A stretch of 35,193 bases of DNA from contig JANYHI010000044.1 of the NCBI GenBank assembly GCA_025359125.1, positions 1-35,193 of the forward strand. The letters run 5' to 3'. Below the pieces are notes generated by a model. It was not told where the DNA came from. It did no database searches and saw only the letters and a program-made list of their open reading frames with translations. Positions within the stretch are counted from its first letter, which is position 1. The number at the start of each line of letters is the position of its first letter. The translations under genes were made by a program, and so were the position numbers. Positions 14,794-22,594 of this stretch are shown one piece after another. The stretch is from Cytophagales bacterium. GTDB taxonomy: Bacteria; Bacteroidota; Bacteroidia; Cytophagales; Cyclobacteriaceae.

Positions 14794-15492
14794 TTACAAC
14801 TTAAGATGACTCCTAATTTCTGAAAGACTATTGAGCTGTTTATAATTGGAATGATCAATCATCTTTTCAATCTTCTCGTGCCCCCAGGTAATATGATATG
14901 GAATATGAACTCCGTAACCACCTAGAGTAATCACTGGTAGCACATCTGATTTTAAGGAATTACCAATCATCAAAAACTCTGAAGGCGAAATATCTAAATG
15001 CTTTATTAATTTCTGGTAATCCTCCACCCCCTTTTCTGACATAATCTCGATGTGGTGAAAGTAATATGCTAACCCCGATTTTTTTAATTTCCTTTCTTGA
15101 TCTAGCAAATCACCTTTGGTGGCAACTACTAATTTATAACTGCGTTTTAAAGAATCCAGCAAATCCTCTACTCCCTCTAATTTTTCAACAGGCTTATCGA
15201 GCATTTCCTTTCCTAATGCAATGATTCTTTCAATTACACTTACCTGAATGGTCTTATTAGAAATTTGAATAGCTGCCTCAATCATAGAGAGCATGAAAGA
15301 TTTAATGCCGTATCCATATAAGGCAACATTGGCAATCTCTATTTTTAGTAATTCGCGCTCTACCGAATGCTGGGGTAGGTACTCCTCCAGCATGCTACAA
15401 AATTTGTGCTCTATCTCTTGAAAGTAATTTTCATTATGCCACAATGTATCGTCAGCATCAAAAGCAATTACTTTTATTTTTGAAAGATCCAT
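14794..15492 (-). CDS. HAD-superfamily hydrolase
   Basis: The protein has 232 residues with a Rossmann-like HAD fold. Motif I is FDADDTLWHN with nucleophile Asp12 and acid/base Asp14; motif II is the VVATKG strand; motif III includes Lys in LLDQERKLKKSGL; motif IV is MIGNSLKSDVLP with the Asp that holds magnesium. The helical cap lies between about residues 20 and 90. The sequence fits a small phosphatase of the phosphoglycolate phosphatase/YjjG-like class, but the substrate cannot be assigned. It sits 10 bp after the nitronate monooxygenase-type gene and immediately before the VF530 gene. Confidence 0.9.
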   Translation of the reverse strand: MDLSKIKVIAFDADDTLWHNENYFQEIEHKFCSMLEEYLPQHSVERELLKIEIANVALYGYGIKSFMLSMIEAAIQISNKTIQVSVIERIIALGKEMLDKPVEKLEGVEDLLDSLKRSYKLVVATKGDLLDQERKLKKSGLAYYFHHIEIMSEKGVEDYQKLIKHLDISPSEFLMIGNSLKSDVLPVITLGGYGVHIPYHITWGHEKIEKMIDHSNYKQLNSLSEIRSHLKL

Positions 15493-15502
15493 CTTAAAAA
15501 AA

Positions 15503-16474
15503 CTATGAAGACTTCTTTACTACCTCATATTCTTGCGTGAGCGTTTTTACAATTTCGGCCATTGGCCTAATACTTTTTACATGTTCAATGGCGGGGCCAG
15601 CACACCACACTGTTTTGTAGGTTGCACCAAAGGCAGCCTTCTCTACGGCCTTCATTCCGCGCAAAGCAATAATCATCTTTGCATACTTTTTCAATGTTTT
15701 ATTATTATTTAAAATCCACTCCAACCAATTGGCTTTAGTGCCCAATTGCTGAACATAAGGCGTATTGATAACGGTGAGGGCAGACCCCGACAACTTAGTG
15801 GTTCTTACAATATCTTTTTCGCCATAATCAATCATGGCCTGTTTGTATTCAGGAGAAATGTCTGCTTCATCACAGGCAATAAAAATAGTACCCACAGAAG
15901 CACCTGCCGCACCCCAATCCATCACTTGTTTTAAATCAGCACCGGTAGCAATGCCGCCAGCCGAAATAATTGGAAGACTACAATTGTCTTTTAGTTGCTT
16001 AATTAAATCATGAGGTAAAATATTTCCCGCATGACCTCCTGCGCGAGAGTTAACAGCGATGACAGCATCTGCGCCCATCTCCTCAACTTTTTTAGTGTAG
16101 CCAAGATCAACTACATCGCAAAATACTTTTATACCGAGTGGCTTACACTTTTCAATCACCTCTCGTGGGCTGCCCAATGAGGTGATAATGTAATTAACTT
16201 TCAAATCCAGCAATGTCTCCAATTGACCTTTGTATTTCGGATTCGATTTATTCACAATCAAATTAACACCGAAAGGTTTGTTGGTGGCAGTCTTAATTTC
16301 TTCAATAGCTTTTCTTAACTCTGCATCGCTGCGATAATTTAAAGCTGGGAAGGCAGCCGTTACGCCATTCGCCAATGCAGCCTTAATCATTTTGGTATTA
16401 GAAATTAAAAACATTGGCGCGACAATTACAGGATAGTCGATACCCAACATTTTATCAATTGTTTGTTGACTCAT
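15503..16474 (-). CDS. nitronate monooxygenase / NPD-family FMN flavoprotein
   Basis: The protein has 323 residues forming a TIM barrel of the 2-nitropropane dioxygenase family. Visible features are the start MLGIDYPVIVAPMFLIS, GVNLIVNKSNPKYKG, the VNSRAGGHAG loop with the His used in catalysis by many members, and the FMN-phosphate-binding segment IISAGGIATGADLKQVMDWG and GAAGASVGTIFIA. Such enzymes oxidise alkyl nitronates, while FabK-type relatives reduce enoyl-ACP; lacking adjacent fatty-acid genes, nitronate monooxygenase is the better label. It is the first gene of a three-gene minus-strand unit with the HAD and VF530 genes. Confidence 0.87.
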   Translation of the reverse strand: MSQQTIDKMLGIDYPVIVAPMFLISNTKMIKAALANGVTAAFPALNYRSDAELRKAIEEIKTATNKPFGVNLIVNKSNPKYKGQLETLLDLKVNYIITSLGSPREVIEKCKPLGIKVFCDVVDLGYTKKVEEMGADAVIAVNSRAGGHAGNILPHDLIKQLKDNCSLPIISAGGIATGADLKQVMDWGAAGASVGTIFIACDEADISPEYKQAMIDYGEKDIVRTTKLSGSALTVINTPYVQQLGTKANWLEWILNNNKTLKKYAKMIIALRGMKAVEKAAFGATYKTVWCAGPAIEHVKSIRPMAEIVKTLTQEYEVVKKSS

Positions 16475-16542
16475 GCAAAGTGTTTTAGATATTCAAGCTA
16501 GATAATTATCCTATCGATCACAACGCTGAAATTAGTTTTCAT

Positions 16543-16572
16543 AAAAAAAGCCCCGCGAAAGGCGTGGCTCTT
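16543..16572 (-). terminator. intrinsic terminator after dnaN
   Basis: On the minus strand an 8-bp stem (AGCCACGC with GCGGGGCT, one A-G mismatch) closes a 5-nt loop and is followed by seven T residues, 20 bp past the dnaN stop. Confidence 0.8.
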
Positions 16573-16592
16573 TACGATTTAGGTAGTAAAAA

Positions 16593-17717
16593 TTATACGT
16601 ATTGGTTCAGCATTACTGGCATTACCAACATTAAGATATCTTCATTTTTATCCTTTTCGGCTGGTGTAATAACACCTGCCTTATTTGGTGCAGACATATT
16701 TAATTTGATTTGATCAGCTGTTGCGTTGCTTAGCATCTCTACTAAAAACTTTGCGTTGAAACCGATCTCGATATCTTCACCTTCATGCTCGCAAGAAAGT
16801 CTTTCGTTCGCCTCATTAGAAAAATCCAAGTCTTCAGCAGAAATCTGTAACTCGCTTCCGGTAATTTTTAATCGAACCTGATGAGTGGTTTTATTGGCGT
16901 AAATAGAGATACGTTTCAACGAACTTAACAAATCAGTGCGGCTAATTGTCATCTTGATTGGATTCGATGCCGGAATTACATTTTCATAATCAGGGAAGCG
17001 CTCGTCAATCAATCGGCAAATCATCCGAATGTTACCAAACTTGAAAAAAGCATTGGCCATGTTAAAATCAATGCTTACATCAGTATTTTCTGAAGGTAAA
17101 GTAGCCTTTAAAAGATTAAGCGCTTTACGCGGAATGATGATGGCATTGCCAGTATCAGATTTAATATCCGATCTGCGATAGCGCACCAAACGGTGCCCGT
17201 CTGTTGCCACAAAAGTGGTGTTCTTCTCGCCTAAGTTTACGTAAACGCCTGTCATAGCCGGGCGAAGCTCATCGCTGCTAGTGGCAAAAATTGTATTGTT
17301 AACAGCCTTCGCTAAAACCTCAGAAGAAATCAAAGCAGAAAAATCGTTTGATACGGACGGAACCTTTGGGAAATCCGTGGCATTTTCGCCCGCTAATTTA
17401 TAACGACCATTGTCTGAACTGATCTCAATGCTATAAGAAGCTGAATCAATTGAGAACGTAACTGGCTGATCTGGCAAGTTCTTGAGTGTATCCAACAAAA
17501 TACGAGCAGGCACTGCAATGCTTCCTTTCTCTTTAGATTCTACCGAAATTTCAGTGATCATAGAGGTTTGCAAATCAGAGGCGGTAACAGTCAGATTGCT
17601 TTTGTCAATTTCAAAAAGAAAATTTTCTAGAATTGGAACAACCGGATTAGTTGTGATTACTCCGTTGATATTAGATAACTGCTTTAGCAGGTAACTTGAA
17701 TTTACAATAAACTTCAT
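16593..17717 (-). CDS. dnaN: DNA polymerase III subunit beta (sliding clamp)
   Basis: The protein has 374 residues, normal for the beta clamp, with the three repeated clamp domains. Recognisable segments are the start MKFIVNSSYLLKQLSNINGV, the NPVVPILENFLFEI strand, TEISVESKEKGSIAVPAR, the central FVATDGHRLV motif (near residue 175) and the C-terminal VMPVMLNQYV, close to the usual VMPMRL ending. The clamp encircles DNA and tethers the polymerase. Here it is the last gene behind gldG and a DUF4340 gene with a 96-bp gap, and is followed by its own terminator. The 96-bp gap holds an 8-bp inverted repeat (17727-17734 and 17764-17771) and could contain a separate promoter. Confidence 0.97.
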   Translation of the reverse strand: MKFIVNSSYLLKQLSNINGVITTNPVVPILENFLFEIDKSNLTVTASDLQTSMITEISVESKEKGSIAVPARILLDTLKNLPDQPVTFSIDSASYSIEISSDNGRYKLAGENATDFPKVPSVSNDFSALISSEVLAKAVNNTIFATSSDELRPAMTGVYVNLGEKNTTFVATDGHRLVRYRRSDIKSDTGNAIIIPRKALNLLKATLPSENTDVSIDFNMANAFFKFGNIRMICRLIDERFPDYENVIPASNPIKMTISRTDLLSSLKRISIYANKTTHQVRLKITGSELQISAEDLDFSNEANERLSCEHEGEDIEIGFNAKFLVEMLSNATADQIKLNMSAPNKAGVITPAEKDKNEDILMLVMPVMLNQYV

Positions 17718-17813
17718 CAGAATCAGTGGTTTTTTGTTTGTAAAGGATTGTAAAGTTAGAAAGAAAAACCATTCCTGAAAATGGAAAATAACCTCTTTTA
17801 TTCAGAGATTACT

Positions 17814-18752
17814 TCAAGGTTTCAAGGCGAAAAAATTGCGCTGCCTTATTATGCGGGCTGCCGAGGCAGAACCGAGAATAATCGGTTGTTCTCCGTTCAT
17901 AATAGCAACAATTGGCTGGTCTTTATCTTTGCTGTAAAAAATATCGAGTCGATAACTGTGGTTGGCTATGTCTCGAATGTCTAATTGAAAAATCGATTCA
18001 GACGAAAATAAACTATCATACGTTTTAGCTTCCTCTTTTTTCAACAATTTTTCTGCTTTCAGGTTGAAGATAGATTCCAGGTAACTGCTCAATTTGGTGG
18101 TATCTGCCACGGCAACCTCCTCAATAGTAAAGAGACTATTAGTCAATGATACAGTAAAATCAGCTTTTGGTTGTTTAGGAAAATGAGCCTTTAACGCTTT
18201 AAAATTTTGCCAATTAAAATTAAAGATTCGTTTGTCGCGCCAATCGCTTTCTGAAAGCTCAAATATAGAGGCCACATAAACCCGATAACCCGGAATAGTG
18301 ATAAAGTACGGATCGTCATTGATTAGCTGAAAATAAGACTCCGTCTTCTGCTCATTACCCACCACTTTAAATTGCTTCATCATTTCCTGTTCTTGAAGCA
18401 ACGAAACCATCACTCCTTGCTTTGTAATTCGAAGCATTACAGAATCTTGCTGTGATCCCGATAATTTTCTTTTAGGCTCAGCTTGTAAAATCGATGCAAA
18501 AAAAACCGTTACAAGTTGCGCATCTGCTTCATACTTTTCGTTCACCATCCATTTGGCTCCATTAAATTTTAAATCGACTTTCCCTTTCGGGGATTCAAAA
18601 ACAATATGGTCAATGGAATTTTGATCTAAGACTTTAAATAGATTTTTGTCGACAGTAGAATAATCTTTGTTGCTAAATAGAAATAAAAGCACTGTCGCAC
18701 TGCCCAATACGATCAGCGAAATCAACAACTTGATATTTCTATTTTCCTTCAT
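17814..18752 (-). CDS. DUF4340 domain membrane-anchored protein downstream of gldG
   Basis: The protein has 312 residues from the ATG at 18752. One N-terminal hydrophobic helix (LLISLIVLGSATVLLFLFS, about residues 8-27) anchors it, with the remainder periplasmic. The DUF4340 region covers about 60-230 with strands such as DHIVFESPKGKVDLKF, KWMVNEKYEADA and RDKRIFNFNWQNFKAL. This domain is commonly encoded next to GldG/ABC-auxiliary proteins, and the gene lies 9 bp after gldG, so a role as an accessory subunit of the GldAFG transporter is inferred. No catalytic motif is visible and no direct function is known to me. Confidence 0.82.
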   Translation of the reverse strand: MKENRNIKLLISLIVLGSATVLLFLFSNKDYSTVDKNLFKVLDQNSIDHIVFESPKGKVDLKFNGAKWMVNEKYEADAQLVTVFFASILQAEPKRKLSGSQQDSVMLRITKQGVMVSLLQEQEMMKQFKVVGNEQKTESYFQLINDDPYFITIPGYRVYVASIFELSESDWRDKRIFNFNWQNFKALKAHFPKQPKADFTVSLTNSLFTIEEVAVADTTKLSSYLESIFNLKAEKLLKKEEAKTYDSLFSSESIFQLDIRDIANHSYRLDIFYSKDKDQPIVAIMNGEQPIILGSASAARIIRQRNFFALKP

Positions 18753-18761
18753 CAATTATTT

Positions 18762-20450
18762 TTAAAAATGGGAATACTTTCGCTTGCGCAAATAAGTCAG
18801 TATCAACCCAAAAGAAATTAATACTACCAATGGCAGAATGATATTTATCGTTTGCCAATAAGCTCTGTTGTCTTTAATTTTTGTTTTATCTAACGGGCGA
18901 ATTTTAACTTCTTTGTTTCTTGCTTTAATCAACCCATCCTCGTCTGTTAAATAGCCAATCATATTTAACAACAAGTCCTGGTTCGCAAATGTATAACGCG
19001 TAAACGGATCGTACCCCAATTGCTGCGGCTTGTTCTCTCTCGGGTTAATATCATTTCGCGCAATGTCTCCATCTGCTATCACAATAATTTTGGTATCAAC
19101 ACTTTTCGAAGCAAATCCTGTTGTATCACTTCCTTGCGGTGCAAATCTATTTTTAAAAAGAGAAGTAAATTGTCCTTCCAACAAATATGCAATCGGAATT
19201 TTGCCTGCCGTAAAGCTTTCTTCTTTTAACTGCCTGCGCAAATCATTCACACTTATTTTAACAGGCGCTGTTAGTTTGCGCGAATAAGGAGAAGAAAATA
19301 ACAACGGAGTTTTCTTTACGCCTATCGCCTTAACGGTATCGATGCTGCTGATGAATTTTGTTTGCACGGCATCCATATTTCGGGTGATGGGGTGCTCGGC
19401 ATACTGGTTAATCAAAGGAAAGAAGGGCCACTCTAACTGCATTATCTGCGGGCTGTTGCCTGCATTGCCAATTACAATCGGATACTTTCCGGAAACACGG
19501 TCTTGAATTAAATCAGGATTGATGCGCACACCGTATTTAAATAATTGATCATCTAAATTCAGAAGGTAAGGAAACGCAAAATAATTTTCGCTCGAGGCAC
19601 TATCCATGTTAGCATCTAAGCGATCCATCAGAAATAAAATTTTCCCCCCCTTCATCAAATACTGATCGAGTCTGTATTTTTCTAACTCAGAAAATTCTGA
19701 CCGAGGCTTTGCAATGATAAGTGCACTATAATTTTCGATTGATTTCTTTTTTGATAAATCGGTTTTGTAAACATCAAATTGCTCGAGCAAGGCGGTATTA
19801 AAACTGGCAAGCTGAAGACTATCTAATTCACCATGACCCTTTACTAATCCAATTTTTTTTCGATTTGTATTGATGAGTTTGTAAATAGCATTCCCTAATT
19901 CAAATTCAATATTTTCAATGGATTGATTGAGCACTTCCTGCGACCCTTGTGCCCGACTACCCTTCAACAACATCACGCCCGATTCAAAGCCGCCATATGA
20001 AACGAGCGCTCCCGGGAAAACAAATTTTTCAACACGCTGGCCGTCTTTATTTTCAATCACATTCATAGGGCTGATGCCTTTTGAATTTAACTCGGCCATA
20101 AATTCGTTGCGCGCTTTTGCTCCTGCTGCCTGGTTAGGATCGGTAAAAGTAAAATTGATTCTATTGTTAGAATAAATTCTGAATTCCTCTAGCGTTTCAC
20201 GTATCGATTTTTGAAAGCGTTTAAAGCCGGGGTTAAGATCTCCTTCCAGAAAAACTTCTACAAAAACTTCGTCATCTAATTTTGAAAGTAATTCTTTTGT
20301 TTGAGGTTTAATCGTGTATCGCTTTTCTTCTGTTAAATCTATTCGAAAAAAATAAAAGGAAGCCAACCCGTTGAGTAGCAAAATAAAAACCAACCCATTG
20401 GCAAGCAACAGCAAGTCTCCTATCTTTTTATTTTGCTTCCAGTTTACCAT
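18762..20450 (-). CDS. gldG: gliding motility ABC-transporter substrate-binding/auxiliary protein GldG
   Basis: The protein has 562 residues with a transmembrane helix near each end (LLLLANGLVFILLLNGLASF at about 13-32 and IILPLVVLISFGLILTYL near the C-terminus), leaving a large periplasmic body. Family features include FRIDLTEEKRYTIKPQTKELL after the first helix, the GHGELD loop (near residue 200), the LIIAKPRSEFSELEKYRLDQY segment and the RSQGSQ-like MLLKGSRAQGSQEVLNQSIE stretch. In Flavobacterium GldA, GldF and GldG form an ABC transporter needed for gliding in that organism; substrate unknown. It overlaps gldF by 7 bp. Confidence 0.92.
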   Translation of the reverse strand: MVNWKQNKKIGDLLLLANGLVFILLLNGLASFYFFRIDLTEEKRYTIKPQTKELLSKLDDEVFVEVFLEGDLNPGFKRFQKSIRETLEEFRIYSNNRINFTFTDPNQAAGAKARNEFMAELNSKGISPMNVIENKDGQRVEKFVFPGALVSYGGFESGVMLLKGSRAQGSQEVLNQSIENIEFELGNAIYKLINTNRKKIGLVKGHGELDSLQLASFNTALLEQFDVYKTDLSKKKSIENYSALIIAKPRSEFSELEKYRLDQYLMKGGKILFLMDRLDANMDSASSENYFAFPYLLNLDDQLFKYGVRINPDLIQDRVSGKYPIVIGNAGNSPQIMQLEWPFFPLINQYAEHPITRNMDAVQTKFISSIDTVKAIGVKKTPLLFSSPYSRKLTAPVKISVNDLRRQLKEESFTAGKIPIAYLLEGQFTSLFKNRFAPQGSDTTGFASKSVDTKIIVIADGDIARNDINPRENKPQQLGYDPFTRYTFANQDLLLNMIGYLTDEDGLIKARNKEVKIRPLDKTKIKDNRAYWQTINIILPLVVLISFGLILTYLRKRKYSHF

Positions 20451-21166
20451 AGCCTGCTGCCCAATACAATTTTTGTAGTTAATAAAAAGAAGCCGGTTAC
20501 ACTTACCAAATACACCACATCTCTGCTATCAATCAATCCTTTGCTAAGCGCATCATAATGATATAAAATTCCAACTTGTTTAACGAGTAAAGTATTTTCA
20601 CCCGCAAAAGAAGAAAGCGAATCGAAACCTGTGTAAAATAGAAAGCAGAAGAATGCCGCCAGAATAAACGATACGATTTGATTATTCGAAAAAGTAGACA
20701 TTAAAATTCCAATTGAACAAAAAACAGCAGCGAGCAGCGCCAAGCCGATATACGAACCCACCACTGATGCTGTGTCAATATTTCCAACAGGATTACCGAG
20801 TTGAGCAATTGAAAAATAATAAATAATAGTGGGTGCAATAGCTACCAACACTAACGCAAATGACGCAAAGAATTTTCCCAGAACAATATCCCAATCTGTA
20901 AGTGGTTTGGTAAACAATAACTCAAGCGTACCCATTTTTTTCTCCTCAGCAAAACTTTTCATGGTGATGGCGGGAATCAAAAAAATAAATACATAAGGAG
21001 CCATCGAAAAAAGAGTATCCAAATCTGCGAAGCCGTAATCCAACACCGAAGTATCTGGAAAGACCCACGTGAGTAATCCCATTCCCGTAAGGAAAACACC
21101 AATGACCAAGTATGCAATTAGCGAATGTAGAAATCCATTGAACTCTTTGGCGAAAATCTGAATCAT
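20444..21166 (-). CDS. gldF: gliding motility ABC-transporter permease GldF
   Basis: The protein has 240 residues and six predicted membrane helices, of the ABC-2 permease type. It starts MIQIFAKEFNGFLHSLIAY, followed by a long first helix, and contains AITMKSFAEEKKMGTLELLF with TKPLTDWDIVLGKF, which is the conserved cytoplasmic loop that meets the ATPase in this family. Its start overlaps the gldA stop codon (ATGA, 21163-21166) and its stop overlaps the gldG start, so all three Gld subunits are translationally coupled. Confidence 0.93.
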   Translation of the reverse strand: MIQIFAKEFNGFLHSLIAYLVIGVFLTGMGLLTWVFPDTSVLDYGFADLDTLFSMAPYVFIFLIPAITMKSFAEEKKMGTLELLFTKPLTDWDIVLGKFFASFALVLVAIAPTIIYYFSIAQLGNPVGNIDTASVVGSYIGLALLAAVFCSIGILMSTFSNNQIVSFILAAFFCFLFYTGFDSLSSFAGENTLLVKQVGILYHYDALSKGLIDSRDVVYLVSVTGFFLLTTKIVLGSRLW

Positions 21167-22083
21167 GCTTGCTCCTTCGTAGTTAACGATTTAAAAATTT
21201 CTTCTAGTGTATTTCCTTCTTGCTTTAACGAAAGTAAAGACAATCCTTTTTCTGCTGAGAGCTTAAATAACTCAGCCCTGATATCGATACCAGTTTCAGC
21301 AGTAATACGAAATATTTTTCCGTCAAAGGTAACGTTCGAAATTCTAGGCAATAATTTTAGAGTGTCCACATCAATATTTCCTTCCCACTCCACCAAAATA
21401 ACATTACTACCTTCTTTCTTGGCCAAAAGATTTTCCAATTTGTCATCTGCCACAATCTCTCCTAGGTTAATCACAATAACGCGATCGCATAATGCTTGCA
21501 CTTCTTGCATAATGTGTGTTGATAAAATCACTGTTTTATTTTTACTGATTTGTTTAATTAGTTTTCGGATTTCTAAAATCTGATTTGGATCTAAACCTGA
21601 AGTGGGCTCATCTAAAATCAAAACTTCCGGATTATGAATGAGTGCTTGCGCCAAGCCTACACGTTGGCGATATCCTTTACTAAGCGATTCAATTCTTTTA
21701 TTCTGCTCTTTGGTTAATCCGCAAAGCTCAACCATTTCGGCAACTCGATTCTTTGCAACTTCGCCAGTAATTTTATAAACGCCACAAACAAATTGAAGAT
21801 ATTCATGCACATACATATCTAAATAAAGCGGATTGTGCTCGGGCAAGTAGCCAATAATTTTTTTTACGGCCATTGGTTGCTTTACAACATCTAACTCATT
21901 CACCAATATGGTTCCCGAAGTAGGTGGCAAATAACTTGTGGCAATCTTCATGGTGGTGGATTTACCCGCACCATTCGGCCCTAAAAATCCAACGATCTCC
22001 CCTTTTTGAATTGAGAAAGAAATGTTGTTGACTGCCTTTTGGCTGCCGTATCGCTTTGTTAGATGATTAACTTGGAGAGACAT
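21163..22083 (-). CDS. gldA: gliding motility ABC-transporter ATPase GldA
   Basis: The protein has 306 residues. The ATPase domain spans about 1-230 with Walker A GPNGAGKST (35-43), signature LSKGYRQ (134-140), Walker B VLILDEP (154-160) and switch His190 in ILSTHIMQE. The GYLPEHNPLY segment has Glu in place of the usual Q-loop Gln, as is common in this NatA/CcmA-like subgroup. A C-terminal domain of about 75 residues follows. It energises the GldFG membrane part. It is the first gene of the gldAFG-DUF4340-dnaN run, and only 6 bp separate it from the stop of a toxin remnant upstream, so its promoter probably lies in or before the decayed toxin-antitoxin locus. Confidence 0.93.
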   Translation of the reverse strand: MSLQVNHLTKRYGSQKAVNNISFSIQKGEIVGFLGPNGAGKSTTMKIATSYLPPTSGTILVNELDVVKQPMAVKKIIGYLPEHNPLYLDMYVHEYLQFVCGVYKITGEVAKNRVAEMVELCGLTKEQNKRIESLSKGYRQRVGLAQALIHNPEVLILDEPTSGLDPNQILEIRKLIKQISKNKTVILSTHIMQEVQALCDRVIVINLGEIVADDKLENLLAKKEGSNVILVEWEGNIDVDTLKLLPRISNVTFDGKIFRITAETGIDIRAELFKLSAEKGLSLLSLKQEGNTLEEIFKSLTTKEQA

Positions 22084-22089
22084 TTTAGG

Positions 22090-22251
22090 CTAATTTAAAA
22101 AATCGAAAATCTGACTTATTAAATTGGTTAATTCGCTATCAGAAATTGTTGATTTTTCTGACTTATCGTAAATCGTAAGAGAGGGGTGTTTCTTTAAAAG
22201 ACGCTTTGGCTGCTTATCAAAGGGAGGGATGGCTAATACTTTAAAGCTCAT
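22090..22251 (-). pseudogene. internally deleted RelE/ParE-type toxin remnant
   Basis: A 53-residue frame begins MSFKVLAIPPFDKQPKRLLK and ends TIYDKSEKSTISDSELTNLI before a short tail. The first part resembles the N-terminus and the second the C-terminus of RelE-like toxins of about 110 residues, joined with the middle (where the catalytic basic residues lie) missing. The join at residue 25-26 is in frame. It is inferred to be inactive. Its start codon overlaps the restored end of the antitoxin frame by 11 bp, the usual arrangement of a type II pair. Identification rests on recall of the family, without an alignment. Confidence 0.65.
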
Positions 22252-22419
22252 TTAACTTTCCTTCTCTAACTAGTCTGACGTTTTTGACTGCCTCTTTATC
22301 TCAGCAATCAAATGCTCCTTTTCCTCATTAAATAGTTTTGCCTTTACAAAAGTTAAGTTTTTTAACAACTCTATAACAAATGGAGCCTTGGAATCCTCTA
22401 TGTCCAATAGTACTTTCAT
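22241..22419 (-). pseudogene. frameshifted antitoxin remnant of a type II TA pair
   Basis: An ATG at 22417-22419 opens MKVLLDIEDSKAPFVIELLK and continues NLTFVKAKLFNEEKEHLIAEIK, then stops at 22270-22272 after 49 residues. Shifting frame by one base at the A run near codon 42 continues as KEAVKNVRLVREGKLNEL and stops at 22241-22243, inside the toxin start. The combined product matches small Bacteroidota antitoxins that begin MKVLLDI and carry an EAV-LVREGKL tail. One lost A explains the break. With the toxin also damaged, the pair looks dead. Confidence 0.65.
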
Positions 22420-22452
22420 AAAATTTAATTAAACACAAAATTAACAAAAGAA

Positions 22453-22484
22453 TGCGAAGGTCGCACATCGTCTCCCGAAGGGAC
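22453..22484. other. two small hairpins before the thioredoxin-like gene
   Basis: TGCGA/TCGCA (22453-22457 with 22461-22465) and GTC-CC/GGGAC (22470-22484, one bulged T) stand out as GC-rich in an AT-rich 175-bp gap. They could be leader structure of the gene at 22595 or chance. Confidence 0.25.
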
Positions 22485-22594
22485 AGTGTACTTGAACAAA
22501 GATTACAAACTTACCTTCTCGTTTTTCGGCCTATTAATTGCCATTGTACGATTAACTGAATATGATGAAATTTGCAAACACACGTAACTATTAT

